DNA of 64,000 nt, taken from Caulobacter flavus. GTDB lineage: Bacteria; Pseudomonadota; Alphaproteobacteria; Caulobacterales; Caulobacteraceae. The translations under genes and the position numbers were made by a program. Below the pieces are notes generated by a model. It made no database searches. It was not told the DNA's origin and worked only from the letters and a program-made list of their open reading frames with translations. The stretch lies in the NCBI RefSeq assembly GCF_003722335.1, contig NZ_CP026100.1, positions 5,368,001 to 5,432,000 of the forward strand. The letters run 5' to 3'. This document shows, one piece after another, positions 34,904 to 43,655 of this stretch (positions within the stretch are counted from its first letter, which is position 1; every line of letters starts with the position of its first letter).

Positions 34904-37717
34904 TTAATCGCGCGCTTCGGACAGAAATGCGGCCGTCGCTTCAATGACTTCCACGAGCGTGAGTCGCTCGATGGTCACCCCTTCGGGCAGACTTGAAAAG
35001 AGCCTCGTGGGCGCGGCCGCGTCGAGCATCACGAAGACGCCCCGGTCCTCGGCGCGGCGGATCAGGCGACCGAAGGCCTGGCTGATGCGGGCGCGGGCTA
35101 TGGAGTCGTCGTAGCCCTTGCCGCCGAACTTGGTCCGGCGCGCCTTGTGCAGGATGTCCGGGCGCGGCCAGGGCACGCGGTCGAAGACCAGCAGGCGCAG
35201 GGAGCGGCCCGGCACGTCCACGCCATCCCGGATCGCATCGGTGCCCAGAAGGCAGGCGTCCTCCTCGGCGCGGAAGATGTCGACCAGGGCGCCGGCCTCC
35301 AGCGGATCGACGTGCTGGGCGTAGAGCGGCAAGCCCTTGTCGGCCAGGGGCGCGGCGATGCGCTCGTGCACGGCCTTGAGCCGGCGGATGGCGGTGAACA
35401 GGCCCAGCGCCCCGCCATTGGCGGCCAGGAACAGCTCGCGCATGGCCGCCGAGACCTGGCGCGCGTCCTCCTTGTTGACGTCCGTGACGACGAAGGCGCG
35501 GGCGTTCTTCTCGTAGTCGAAGGGCGAGGCCAGGCGCAGCACCTTGGGCGGCTGCGGCAGGCGGGCCGCGCCGGTGCGCATCTCGGCCAGGGCGAACGGG
35601 TCTTCCAGGGCCGGGTCCACCAGGGTGGCGCTGGTCACCAGCACCCCGTGGGCGGGCGAGAGCACCGCTGCGCGCAGAGGCTCGGTCGGATCCACCCAGT
35701 GGCGGCGGCAGGCGGCGTCGACGACGCGGCCATAGAGGAAGGTGGCCTCGAACCAGTCGACGAAGTCGGGATCGTCCTCGGCGTCCTCGTCGATGGCCTT
35801 GAGGATCGAGCGCCAGGCCGGCAGGGTCATGCGCGCCCGTCGGTCCAGGCCCCGCAGCGCGCCCTCGATGCGGGCGCGTTCGGACGGGCCCAGGTGCTCT
35901 GCGTCCTCGTCGAGCACGTCTTCCAGCTGGCGGGCCAGGGCCAGCAGCGGCGCCTCGACCCCGGCCAGGGCCCGAGCGGCCTCGCCGGCCCGCTCGCGCA
36001 CCAGATCCACGGCCGGGCGGGCGGCGCACTGCAGGCCCTGCTCGGCCCCGCCGCGTTCGCTGGACCGCGCCCGCAGCTGCTCGATGACGGCCACGAGATA
36101 GTTCTCGATCGGGCCGATCGGATTGACCTGGCCGTCCGGCGGCGCGATGCGGCCCGACCAGCCCTCGCCCGGCAGGGCGGTGGCGGCCTGGATCACGGCG
36201 CTCAGGGCCTGGCGGGCGCTTTCCTTGTCGCCCAGGATGTCGAGCAGCCGGGCCTCCAGCCCCCTGCCCCGCCGCCCGCGCCCCTCGGGACCACGGATCC
36301 AGCGGCGCAGCTCGGCGGCCTCCGCGCCCGACAGGGCGGCGGAGAAGGCGCTGTCGGCGGCGTCGAACAGGTGGTGGCCCTCGTCGAACACCACGCGCTT
36401 GACCGCCGTGGTCTCGTTGTCGCCCTTCAGGCCCCGCGCCGTGCGCGCGCCGTCGAAGGCCGCCTGGGTCATGACCAGGGCGTGGTTGGCGATCACGAGG
36501 TCGGCGCGCTTGGAGGCTCGCACGGCCTTTTCGATGAAGCAGACGCGGTAATGCTGGCAGCCGGCGTGGATGCACTCGCCCCGGCGGTCGACCAGGTTGG
36601 CGGCGCTTGCCTGGGCGGACGGCGGCACGGCGAACAGGGTCGGCAGCCAGGCCGGATAGTCGCCGCCGGTCATGTCGCCGTCGCGGCTGACCCGGGCCCA
36701 GCGCGCAGCCAGGGCCAGGCCCACCAGGTCGCCGTTGCCAAGCTGGGCGCTGTTGACCTGCTCCTGCAGGTTCAGCAGGCACAGGTAGTTTTCCCGCCCC
36801 TTTCGCACCACCGCCTTGCGGGCCCGCACCTGCGGGTCGGGATAGATGGCGGCGCTCTCGCGCTCGATCTGGCGCTGCAGGGCGCGGGTATAGGTGCTGA
36901 TCCACACCGACGGCCCGTTGGCCTCGGCCCAGACGCTGGCGGGGGCCAGATAGCCCAGGGTCTTGCCGACGCCCGTGCCGGCCTCGGCCAGCATCATCCG
37001 CGGCTCGCCTTCACGTTCCCTGGGCTGGAAGGCGAACGAGGACTCGCGGGCATAGGCGTCCTGGGCCTCGCGCACCTCGTCGAGGCCCGCGCGGCTCAGC
37101 AGCGACTTCAGCCGTTCGGAGGCGACCTCGGGATCGATCGGGCGCGACAGCGGCTCGCCGACCGGCGCCTGGTCCTCCCACTCCACGAGGCGGCTCCAGA
37201 CGTCGAGGCCCGAGCTTCTGAACTGGTTGCCGACCGGGACCGAACGCAGCGCGCCGACCACCGCCGGTCCCCAGGACCAGCCGGCGCGGGCCAGGGTCTC
37301 GGCCACGGCCAGGGCCTCCTCGCGCGACGGACGCGGCGTCAGGGCCAGTTCGCGCAGCAGGACGTCGGCCGCCTCGCGCAGGGTCTGGGCCTGGGCGGCG
37401 GGACCTCGCGGCTCGGGCAGGCCCAGCGCCATGGCCAGGCCCACCGACGACGGCGCGCAGAAGGTGGCCGGCCGGGTGAAGGCATAGAGCTCCAGCACGT
37501 CGAATATGCCGGGATAGCGCAGCGGCGCGTGCAGGTTCAGGCGCTTGGCGGTCATGGCCGCGTGGGCCACCAGCACCGGCCCGTGCTCGAAGAGGTCGCG
37601 CGCGTCCGGCGGCCGGATCAAGCGGCCCTCGCCCGTCCCGTCGGCCAGGCCGGCGCGCGGACCGGGCAGCACGACCAGGGCCGGGGCAAGATCAAGACTC
37701 GGGGGAAGCGCGCTCAC
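34904..37717 (-). CDS. DinG/XPD-type ATP-dependent DNA helicase with N-terminal exonuclease-like region
   Basis: A 937-residue superfamily 2 helicase. Walker A is AEAGTGVGKTLGYL and Walker B/DEAH is VVFDEGHHLFD. The four Cys of the iron-sulfur cluster are seen in ENYLCLLN and ECIHAGCQHYRVCF. C-terminal motifs include VLVTSATLVDP, ACLLGTDAIRDGVDVPG and QAFGRLIRRAEDRG. The N-terminal 200 residues hold PVLVAHAAMTAKRL and GIFDVLELYAFTRP, reminiscent of the DnaQ-type exonuclease domain of some DinG proteins, but without clear DEDD catalytic residues. It probably resolves R-loops, G-quadruplexes or recombination intermediates. Confidence 0.87.
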   Translation of the reverse strand: MSALPPSLDLAPALVVLPGPRAGLADGTGEGRLIRPPDARDLFEHGPVLVAHAAMTAKRLNLHAPLRYPGIFDVLELYAFTRPATFCAPSSVGLAMALGLPEPRGPAAQAQTLREAADVLLRELALTPRPSREEALAVAETLARAGWSWGPAVVGALRSVPVGNQFRSSGLDVWSRLVEWEDQAPVGEPLSRPIDPEVASERLKSLLSRAGLDEVREAQDAYARESSFAFQPREREGEPRMMLAEAGTGVGKTLGYLAPASVWAEANGPSVWISTYTRALQRQIERESAAIYPDPQVRARKAVVRKGRENYLCLLNLQEQVNSAQLGNGDLVGLALAARWARVSRDGDMTGGDYPAWLPTLFAVPPSAQASAANLVDRRGECIHAGCQHYRVCFIEKAVRASKRADLVIANHALVMTQAAFDGARTARGLKGDNETTAVKRVVFDEGHHLFDAADSAFSAALSGAEAAELRRWIRGPEGRGRRGRGLEARLLDILGDKESARQALSAVIQAATALPGEGWSGRIAPPDGQVNPIGPIENYLVAVIEQLRARSSERGGAEQGLQCAARPAVDLVRERAGEAARALAGVEAPLLALARQLEDVLDEDAEHLGPSERARIEGALRGLDRRARMTLPAWRSILKAIDEDAEDDPDFVDWFEATFLYGRVVDAACRRHWVDPTEPLRAAVLSPAHGVLVTSATLVDPALEDPFALAEMRTGAARLPQPPKVLRLASPFDYEKNARAFVVTDVNKEDARQVSAAMRELFLAANGGALGLFTAIRRLKAVHERIAAPLADKGLPLYAQHVDPLEAGALVDIFRAEEDACLLGTDAIRDGVDVPGRSLRLLVFDRVPWPRPDILHKARRTKFGGKGYDDSIARARISQAFGRLIRRAEDRGVFVMLDAAAPTRLFSSLPEGVTIERLTLVEVIEATAAFLSEARD

Positions 37718-37782
37718 GGGTGTGGATTAACACTTCGCGCCGGGGAAACGAACGGGGAACTCCCATTCCCATTCCAAAAGCT

Positions 37783-37929
37783 CGTCATCCCGGTCGGAGC
37801 GCGCAGCGCGTAGAGCCGGGACCCAGGGGACGCCGCTTTGCGCCGGCGACCGCAAGGGCGGCGAACCCAAGCGCTGCGTCCAGTCCCCCTTGGGTCCCGG
37901 ACAGCCGCTGCGCGGCTTCCGGGATGACG
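37783..37929. repeat. Palindromic intergenic repeat, family B
   Basis: The ends CGTCATCCCGG (37783-37793) and CCGGGATGACG (37919-37929) are exact complements. The inner region repeats the pattern CGCGCAGCGCG and GGGACCCAGGGG with its partner CCCCTTGGGTCCC, so the whole can fold into a long imperfect stem. A second element with the same ends is at 43510-43623. It lies between the helicase gene start and the M28 peptidase stop. Confidence 0.8.
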
Positions 37930-37942
37930 GAAGGAGGTATCG

Positions 37943-39616
37943 CTACTTCCGCTGGCTGGCGCTCTCCGCGCGGACCGGCTTGAACTCCGAACCCGCGTTC
38001 CAGTCGGGCCAGACGCGCGAATTGGCGATCGCCTTGCCGGCTTCGTAGACCAGGGCCACGTCCTGGGCCGCGCCGCGCAGGTCCCAGTCGGCGCTCCAGG
38101 CGTCGCAGGGCTGGTGGTAGCAGCGGCTGGTGTAGTCGGCGACCCAGGCGTCGCCGGCCGCGCGGCCGCCGTTCAGCAGGTCGGCCCCGCCGCCCAGGCC
38201 CATCACCAGCAGCACCGGCACGCCGCGCTTGGCCAGCGAGAAGTGGTCGGCGCGGTAGAACAGCGCCCGTTCCGGCTTGGCGTCAGGCGTCACGGTGCGG
38301 CCCTGCGCGGCGGCGGCCTTGGCCAGCCCCTGCTCCAGCTCGTTCTGGCCCGCGCCGACCAGCACGATGTCCTTGGCCGGCCCGGCGGTCTGCAGCACGT
38401 CGAGGGTGTAGTTGGCGGCCATCTTGCCCAGCGCGGCGTCACCGGCCTTCACCGCGTAGTATTCCGAGCCCAGCAAGCCGCGCTCCTCGCCCGTCCAGGC
38501 GGCGAAGACGATCGAGCGCTGCGGCGCCGGGCCCTGCTTGAAAGCGCGGGCGACCTCGATCACCCCGGCCACGCCGATGGCGTCGTCGGCCGCGCCCGCG
38601 CGGATCGTCTTGCCTTGCGCGTCCGGCGCGCCGACGCCGTAGGCGTCCCAGTGGGCGGCGTACATGATGCTCTCGTCGGCATGGGTCGAGCCGGGCAGGC
38701 GCGCGACGACGTTGTGGCTGACCATCGGCTCGTGGGCCACCTTGTAGGCGGCCGAGAAGGCCGCGCCCTTCAGCGCCACGGGCTTGAACGAAGGATCACG
38801 GGCCGAGCGCTTCAGCGCCTCGAAGTCCAGGCCCGAGCGCTTGAAGAGGTCGACGGCCACGTCGCGCTGGATCCAGCCCTGCAGCTGCAGCTTCTCCTTG
38901 GCCGGATCGGCGCGGACGATGTCGTAGCCCTCGCCGTTCGAGGCCTTGACCGTGCTCCAGCCATAGCCGGCGCCGAGGGTCTCGTGGACGATCAGCGCGC
39001 CGACCGCCCCGCGCCGCACGGCCTCTTCGTACTTGTAGGTCCAGCGGGCGTAGTAGGTGGCCGCCTTGCCGCCGAACTTGCCATAGGCCGGCTCGCCGGC
39101 TTCGGCCTCGAGGTCCGGGTCGCTGATCAGGAAGACGGCGACCTTGCCCTTAAGGTCCACGCCCTTGAAGTCGTCCCAGCCGCGTTCGGGAGCGCTGACG
39201 CCGTAGCCGACGAACACGAGGGGGGCGTCCTTGATCGCCACCTTGTCGACCGGCAGCAGGGTCATGACCTGGGCCTGGTCGCCCTGGGCCAGGGTCATGG
39301 CGCCGCCGGCGGTGGAGAAGCTCATCGCCACCGGACCGTCGATGCGGGTGTGAACCAGCGGCACCTTCTGGGTGTAGGCGCCCGCGTCGCCCGCCGGCTC
39401 CAGGCCCAGGGCCTTGAACTGGCCGGCGATGTAGTCGGTGGTCTTCTGCTCGGCCGGACCGCCCGGGGCGCGGCCGAGGAACTCGTCCGAAGCCAGCACG
39501 CGGGTGATCTCCGACAGGCGCGCCGGATCGATCGGGCCGCTGTCGACCGTCTGCGCCAGGGCGAGGCCCGGCAGAGCCAGGGCGGCGGTCAGCAGAAGGG
39601 CGGCGCGGCGGGACAT
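37943..39616 (-). CDS. Secreted M28 family zinc peptidase with PA domain
   Basis: A 557-residue exported peptidase: signal peptide MSRRAALLLTAALALPGLALA, a PA-type insert (DAPLVFVGYGVSAPERGWDD ... KGKVAVFLISDPD) and the M28 catalytic domain. The co-catalytic zinc ligands and base are in YAAHWDAYG (His), AGAADDAIGVAG (Asp), TGEERGLLGSEYY (Glu-Glu), YTLDVL (Asp) and RCYHQPCD (His). Family members are aminopeptidases or glutamate carboxypeptidase-like enzymes. The C-terminal Cys pair around the last ligand (CYHQPC) may form a disulfide. Confidence 0.9.
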   Translation of the reverse strand: MSRRAALLLTAALALPGLALAQTVDSGPIDPARLSEITRVLASDEFLGRAPGGPAEQKTTDYIAGQFKALGLEPAGDAGAYTQKVPLVHTRIDGPVAMSFSTAGGAMTLAQGDQAQVMTLLPVDKVAIKDAPLVFVGYGVSAPERGWDDFKGVDLKGKVAVFLISDPDLEAEAGEPAYGKFGGKAATYYARWTYKYEEAVRRGAVGALIVHETLGAGYGWSTVKASNGEGYDIVRADPAKEKLQLQGWIQRDVAVDLFKRSGLDFEALKRSARDPSFKPVALKGAAFSAAYKVAHEPMVSHNVVARLPGSTHADESIMYAAHWDAYGVGAPDAQGKTIRAGAADDAIGVAGVIEVARAFKQGPAPQRSIVFAAWTGEERGLLGSEYYAVKAGDAALGKMAANYTLDVLQTAGPAKDIVLVGAGQNELEQGLAKAAAAQGRTVTPDAKPERALFYRADHFSLAKRGVPVLLVMGLGGGADLLNGGRAAGDAWVADYTSRCYHQPCDAWSADWDLRGAAQDVALVYEAGKAIANSRVWPDWNAGSEFKPVRAESASQRK

Positions 39617-39746
39617 GGGCGAACTCCGGAAACTTGCGGGCCGACCCTAGGAAGCTCCGCCTGGATACGCAAACTTCGCACGGCGTTCGGCGGCTAATGT
39701 CGATTCCCCGCCAGAAACAGAACAGGAACATGCTATAGCCACCGCG

Positions 39747-42314
39747 ATGGTTCCGGCCGACCTTCTTCCCCCGCGCTTTTCCCAGTGGTTCGCCGCCCGC
39801 GGCTGGTCTCCGCGCGCCCACCAGCTGGCGATGGTCGAGAAGGCCAAGGCCGGTCGCGACGCCCTGCTGATCGCGCCCACGGGCGGCGGCAAGACCCTGG
39901 CGGGCTTCCTGCCCAGCCTGATCGAGCTCCACGAGCGTCCGCCGCGCAACACGCCGGCCGGCATTCACACCCTCTACATCTCGCCGCTCAAGGCCCTGGC
40001 CGTCGACGTCGAGCGCAACCTGATGACGCCGATCCGCGAGATGGGCCTGTCGATCATCGCCGAGAGCCGCACCGGCGACACCGGCGAGAGCCGCAAGGCC
40101 CGCCAGCGCATCCGTCCGCCCGACATCCTGCTGACCACGCCCGAGCAGCTGGCCCTGTTCTGCGCCTGGGAGGGCGCGCGGGAATACTTCGCCGACCTCT
40201 CCTGCGTGATCGTCGACGAGGCCCACGCCATGTGGCCGTCCAAGCGCGGCGACCTGCTGGCGCTCGACATCGCGCGACTGCAGCTGTTCGCCCCCCGGAT
40301 GCGCCGGGTGGGCCTGTCGGCGACGGTGGACGATCCGGACCTGGTGCGGCGGTGGCTGGGCAGAAATCCTCCCCCTGTGGGGGAGGTGGCGCGCAGCGCC
40401 GGTGGGGGGACGGTTTCAGCTGTTCGAACGCCTGAACACTCCCCCCCTCCGATCGCTACGCGATCACCTCCCCCACAGGGGGAGGTTCCTTTCTCCGTCG
40501 ACCTCGTCCTAGGCTCCGGCGGCGCCCAGCCGGTCGTGGAGGTCCTCGTCTCCGGCGGGCGCGTGCCGTGGGCGGGGCACACCGCCCAGCACGCCATGGC
40601 CGAGGTCTACGAGATCATCGCCGCCAGCCGTACGGCGCTGGTGTTCGTCAACACGCGCTTCCAGGCCGAGTTCGCGTTCCAGGAGCTTTGGAAGCTCAAC
40701 GACGAGGGCCTGCCGATCGCCCTGCACCACGGCAGCCTGTCGGCCGAGCAGCGGCGCAAGGTCGAGGCCGCCATGGCCCGGGGCGAGCTGCGGGCCGTGG
40801 TCTGCACCTCGACGCTGGACATGGGCATCGACTGGGGCGACGTCGACCTCGTCATTCAGCTGGCAGCGCCCAAGGGGGCCTCGCGGATGGTGCAACGGAT
40901 CGGCCGCGCCAACCACCGCCTGGACGAGCCCAGCCGCGCCCTGTTCGTGCCCGCCAGCCGGTTCGAGATGCTGGAGTGCCGGGCGGCCGCCGACAGCATC
41001 CTCGAAGGCCACCTCGACGGCGAGCCGGCCCGCGTGGGCGCCCTCGACGTGCTGGCCCAGCACGTGATGGGCTGCGCCTGCTCCGAACCGTTCAAGCTGC
41101 TCGATCTCTACGACGAGGTCCGCACCGCCGGCCCCTATGCCGACCTGTCGTGGGAGGATTTCGAGACCGTCGTCGATTTCGTTTCCACCGGCGGCTACGC
41201 GCTTAAGACCTATGATCGCTTCCGCCGGATCGTCGAAGACCAGGACGGCTTGTGGAAGGCCCGCAACGCCCAGGTAATCCAGCGCCACCGAATGAACGTC
41301 GGCGCCATCGTCTCGCCGGCGGTCGTCAATGTGAGGATCGGCGGCGGCCGCAGACCCATGGGCGGGCGCAAGATCGGCGAGGCCGAGGAGGGCTATTTCG
41401 AACAGCTGACACCCGGCGACACCTTCGTGTTCGCCGGCCAGGTCTGGCGGTTCAACAGCCTGGTGGGCGCCGACGCCTACGTCTCGCCCGCCCCGGCCAA
41501 GGACCCCAAGATGCCCAGCTGGGGCGGCTCGAAGTTTCCGCTCTCGACCTATCTGGCCGGCCGCGTGCGCAAGATGATGCACGACGAGGCCGAGTGGACC
41601 GCCCTGCCGCCCGACGTGCAGGAGTGGATGGCCTACCAGAAGGCCCGCTCGATCATCCCCGACGAGGACGAGATGCTGCTGGAGACCTTCCCCCGCGGGA
41701 AGCGGTTCCACATGGTCATCTATCCGTTCGAAGGGCGCCTGGCCCACACCACGCTGGCCATGCTGCTGACCCGTCGGCTGGACCGGCTGGGGGTCGGGCC
41801 GCTGGGCTTCGTCTGCAACGACTACGCGCTGAACATCTGGTCGCTGAAGCCGATGGACGACCTGGATCTTCCCGATCTGTTCGACCAGGACATGCTGGGC
41901 GACGACCTGGAGGACTGGCTGAACGAGAGCTTCCTGATGAAGCGCGCCTTCAAGGCCTGCGCCCTGGTTGGCGGGCTGATCGAGCGGCGCTATCCAGGCG
42001 AGGAGAAGTCGGGCCGCCAGGTGACCTTCTCGACCGACCTGATCTACGACGTGCTGCGCAAGCACCAGCCCGACCACCTGCTGCTGCGCTGCGCCCGGTC
42101 CGATGCGGCGACCGGTCAGCTGGACGTGGCCCGCCTTGGCGATCTGCTGGCCCGCATCAGGGGCCGCATCCGCCATGCGGCGCTGGACAAGGTTTCGCCC
42201 TTCGCCGTGCCGATCATGCTGGAGATCGGCCGCGAGCGCGCGCCCGGCGACGCGGCCAGCGACATGATCCTGGCCGAGGCGGAGGAAGACCTGATCGCGG
42301 AGGCCCTTTCCTGA
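39747..42314 (+). CDS. lhr: Ligase-associated DNA helicase (Lhr family), with repeat-encoded insert
   Basis: An 855-residue superfamily 2 helicase of the ligase-associated DEXH-box group. Motifs: APTGGGKTLAGFLP (Walker A), YISPLKALAVDV, IVDEAHAMW (DEAH form), GLSATVDDPDLV, ALVFVNTRFQAEF, VVCTSTLDMGIDWGDVD and QRIGRANHRLDEP, then the C-terminal winged-helix and Lhr-specific domain (DEMLLETFPRGKRFHMVIYPFEG, split here by family blocks DEMLLETFPRG and FHMVIYPFEG). About 40 residues rich in Pro/Gly (NPPPVGEVARSAGGG ... SPPPQGEVPF) between the SAT motif and the second RecA domain are encoded by a palindromic repeat at 40368-40485. The pdeM gene follows 13 bp later. Confidence 0.92.
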   Translation: MVPADLLPPRFSQWFAARGWSPRAHQLAMVEKAKAGRDALLIAPTGGGKTLAGFLPSLIELHERPPRNTPAGIHTLYISPLKALAVDVERNLMTPIREMGLSIIAESRTGDTGESRKARQRIRPPDILLTTPEQLALFCAWEGAREYFADLSCVIVDEAHAMWPSKRGDLLALDIARLQLFAPRMRRVGLSATVDDPDLVRRWLGRNPPPVGEVARSAGGGTVSAVRTPEHSPPPIATRSPPPQGEVPFSVDLVLGSGGAQPVVEVLVSGGRVPWAGHTAQHAMAEVYEIIAASRTALVFVNTRFQAEFAFQELWKLNDEGLPIALHHGSLSAEQRRKVEAAMARGELRAVVCTSTLDMGIDWGDVDLVIQLAAPKGASRMVQRIGRANHRLDEPSRALFVPASRFEMLECRAAADSILEGHLDGEPARVGALDVLAQHVMGCACSEPFKLLDLYDEVRTAGPYADLSWEDFETVVDFVSTGGYALKTYDRFRRIVEDQDGLWKARNAQVIQRHRMNVGAIVSPAVVNVRIGGGRRPMGGRKIGEAEEGYFEQLTPGDTFVFAGQVWRFNSLVGADAYVSPAPAKDPKMPSWGGSKFPLSTYLAGRVRKMMHDEAEWTALPPDVQEWMAYQKARSIIPDEDEMLLETFPRGKRFHMVIYPFEGRLAHTTLAMLLTRRLDRLGVGPLGFVCNDYALNIWSLKPMDDLDLPDLFDQDMLGDDLEDWLNESFLMKRAFKACALVGGLIERRYPGEEKSGRQVTFSTDLIYDVLRKHQPDHLLLRCARSDAATGQLDVARLGDLLARIRGRIRHAALDKVSPFAVPIMLEIGRERAPGDAASDMILAEAEEDLIAEALS
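40368..40485. repeat. Family A-type palindromic repeat inside the lhr coding sequence
   Basis: Perfect 21-bp inverted arms at 40368-40388 and 40465-40485 (CCTCCCCCTGTGGGGGAGG and its complement), with GGCGCGCAGCGCC after the left arm and CGATCGCTACGCGATC before the right arm. The layout resembles the intergenic elements at 18309 and 55597. It does not break the helicase frame and is translated as a low-complexity loop. Confidence 0.85.
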
Positions 42315-42327
42315 TGGTGACGCCCTG

Positions 42328-43035
42328 ATGACGAGGTTCCAGTCCAGCGACTGCGGCGGCCTGGCGGTGCTGGTGGCCCAGCGCCTGGTGCTGCTGCGCG
42401 GCTCCGGCGCCCTGTGGCTGGAGCAGGAGCGCGCCCTGGTGGTTGCCGACCTGCACTTCGAGAAGGGCTCGTCCTACGCCGCGCGCTTTGGCCAGATGCT
42501 GCCGCCCTACGACACCCGCGAGACCCTGACGCGCCTCGAAGCCGAGGTCGTCGCCCTGGCCCCCGCGACCCTGATCTTCCTGGGCGACAGCTTCCACGAC
42601 GGCGCGGCCGAGGATCGCCTGGCCGCCGACGACGCGGCGCGCCTGCGCGCCCTCTCCGTCGGCCGCGACCTGATCTGGGCGGTGGGCAACCATGACGCAG
42701 ACGGCCCCCGCGCCCTGCCCGGCCAGATCATGGACGAGCTGTCCATCGGCGGGCTGATCCTGCGCCACGAGCCAGAGCCCGGCGTCCAGCCCGGCGAGGT
42801 GGCCGGCCACCTGCATCCAGCCGCTCGCGTCTCCAGCGGCCGCGGCAGCGTACGCAAGCGCTGCTTCGTCACCGACGGCCAGCGCCTGATCCTGCCCGCC
42901 TTCGGCGCCTATACCGGGGGTCTCAACATCCTCGACCAGGCGTTCTCGAACCTGTTCGCCGCCCCGCCCCTGGCCGGCGCTCTGGGCGGAAAGCGGGTGC
43001 ACGCAGTGGGTCCACGCTCGCTGCGGCCGGACTGA
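42328..43035 (+). CDS. pdeM: Ligase-associated metallophosphoesterase PdeM
   Basis: A 235-residue calcineurin-like phosphoesterase of the ligase-associated DNA damage response group. Metal and catalytic motifs are VVADLHFEKGS, FLGDSFHDG, AVGNHDADGP, ILRHEPEP and AGHLHPAAR. In other bacteria pdeM is found next to lhr and often to a DNA ligase and a beta-CASP-type exonuclease gene, and PdeM is a manganese-dependent phosphodiesterase. Here only lhr accompanies it. Its start lies 13 bp after the lhr stop, so the two are one operon. Confidence 0.93.
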   Translation: MTRFQSSDCGGLAVLVAQRLVLLRGSGALWLEQERALVVADLHFEKGSSYAARFGQMLPPYDTRETLTRLEAEVVALAPATLIFLGDSFHDGAAEDRLAADDAARLRALSVGRDLIWAVGNHDADGPRALPGQIMDELSIGGLILRHEPEPGVQPGEVAGHLHPAARVSSGRGSVRKRCFVTDGQRLILPAFGAYTGGLNILDQAFSNLFAAPPLAGALGGKRVHAVGPRSLRPD

Positions 43036-43047
43036 GGCAAGCTTCAC

Positions 43048-43072
43048 GCTGGGATCGCTGACGCTCCCAGCG
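43048..43072 (+). terminator. Hairpin after pdeM
   Basis: Arms CGCTGGGA (43048-43055) and TCCCAGCG (43065-43072) are perfect complements around a 9-base loop, 13 bp after the pdeM stop, followed by GCGTTTGCC. A plausible weak intrinsic terminator, also lying 39 bp before the next gene. Confidence 0.55.
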
Positions 43073-43111
43073 GCGTTTGCCCGGAAACGTCCACCCGGGA
43101 GACCCCGCCTC

Positions 43112-43453
43112 ATGCGCCCGCTGATCCCGAGCGTCGCCGCCCTTCTGGTCCTGTCGGCCTGCGCGACCCATCCCGCGCCCCGCGACACCGTCGCCAAGCT
43201 CGACGCCAGCAATCCACGCTACGAGAGCGCCAAGTGCCGCAAGGCCCGCGCGGAGGCCGAGCAGTACAACGAGCACCGCATCGTGCGCGCCGTGGTCGGG
43301 GTCGGCGGCAACGTGGTCATGCCCTTCGCCGGCGCGGCGGCGGGCGGCGCCCTGACCCACAGGCTGGAGAAGAAGAAGGCCAAGCTGAACCACGCGGTGG
43401 CCAGAGCCTGCCTGGACGATCCGCTGGCCCGAAAGGCCGTGGCGGCGCGCTAG
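43112..43453 (+). CDS. Small putative lipoprotein with glycine-zipper-like segment
   Basis: A 113-residue product with a lipoprotein signal (PSVAALLVLSAC, lipobox LSAC). The mature part contains AVVGVGGNVVMPFAGAAAGGAL, a small-residue-rich segment like the glycine zippers of some envelope proteins (described here in two parts: VVGVGGNVV and PFAGAAAGGA), followed by basic HRLEKKKAKLN and a Cys (RACLDD) that could pair with the earlier SAKCRKA. No family is recognized. Likely located at the inner or outer membrane. Confidence 0.65.
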   Translation: MRPLIPSVAALLVLSACATHPAPRDTVAKLDASNPRYESAKCRKARAEAEQYNEHRIVRAVVGVGGNVVMPFAGAAAGGALTHRLEKKKAKLNHAVARACLDDPLARKAVAAR

Positions 43454-43509
43454 AGCGTGAACTTAATTGAGCGGGATATCGGATCCAAGAAATTCAGTCA
43501 TTTATCACT

Positions 43510-43623
43510 CGTCATCCCGGAAAGCGCGAAGCGCTTGTCCGGGACCCGGGGGCCGGCGCAATGCAGGTGGCCCCTGGGTCCCGGCTCGACGGTCCGCTAC
43601 GCGGCCCTCCGGCCGGGATGACG
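43510..43623. repeat. Palindromic intergenic repeat, family B
   Basis: Ends CGTCATCCCGG (43510-43520) and CCGGGATGACG (43613-43623) match the element at 37783-37929. Inner parts again carry GGGACCCGGGGG and its partner CCCCTGGGTCCC, plus GCGCGAAGCGC. It lies between the lipoprotein gene and the convergent DUF3429 gene. Confidence 0.8.
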
Positions 43624-43655
43624 AGCAGAATTGTTCGCGTAATTGAGTACGGACC

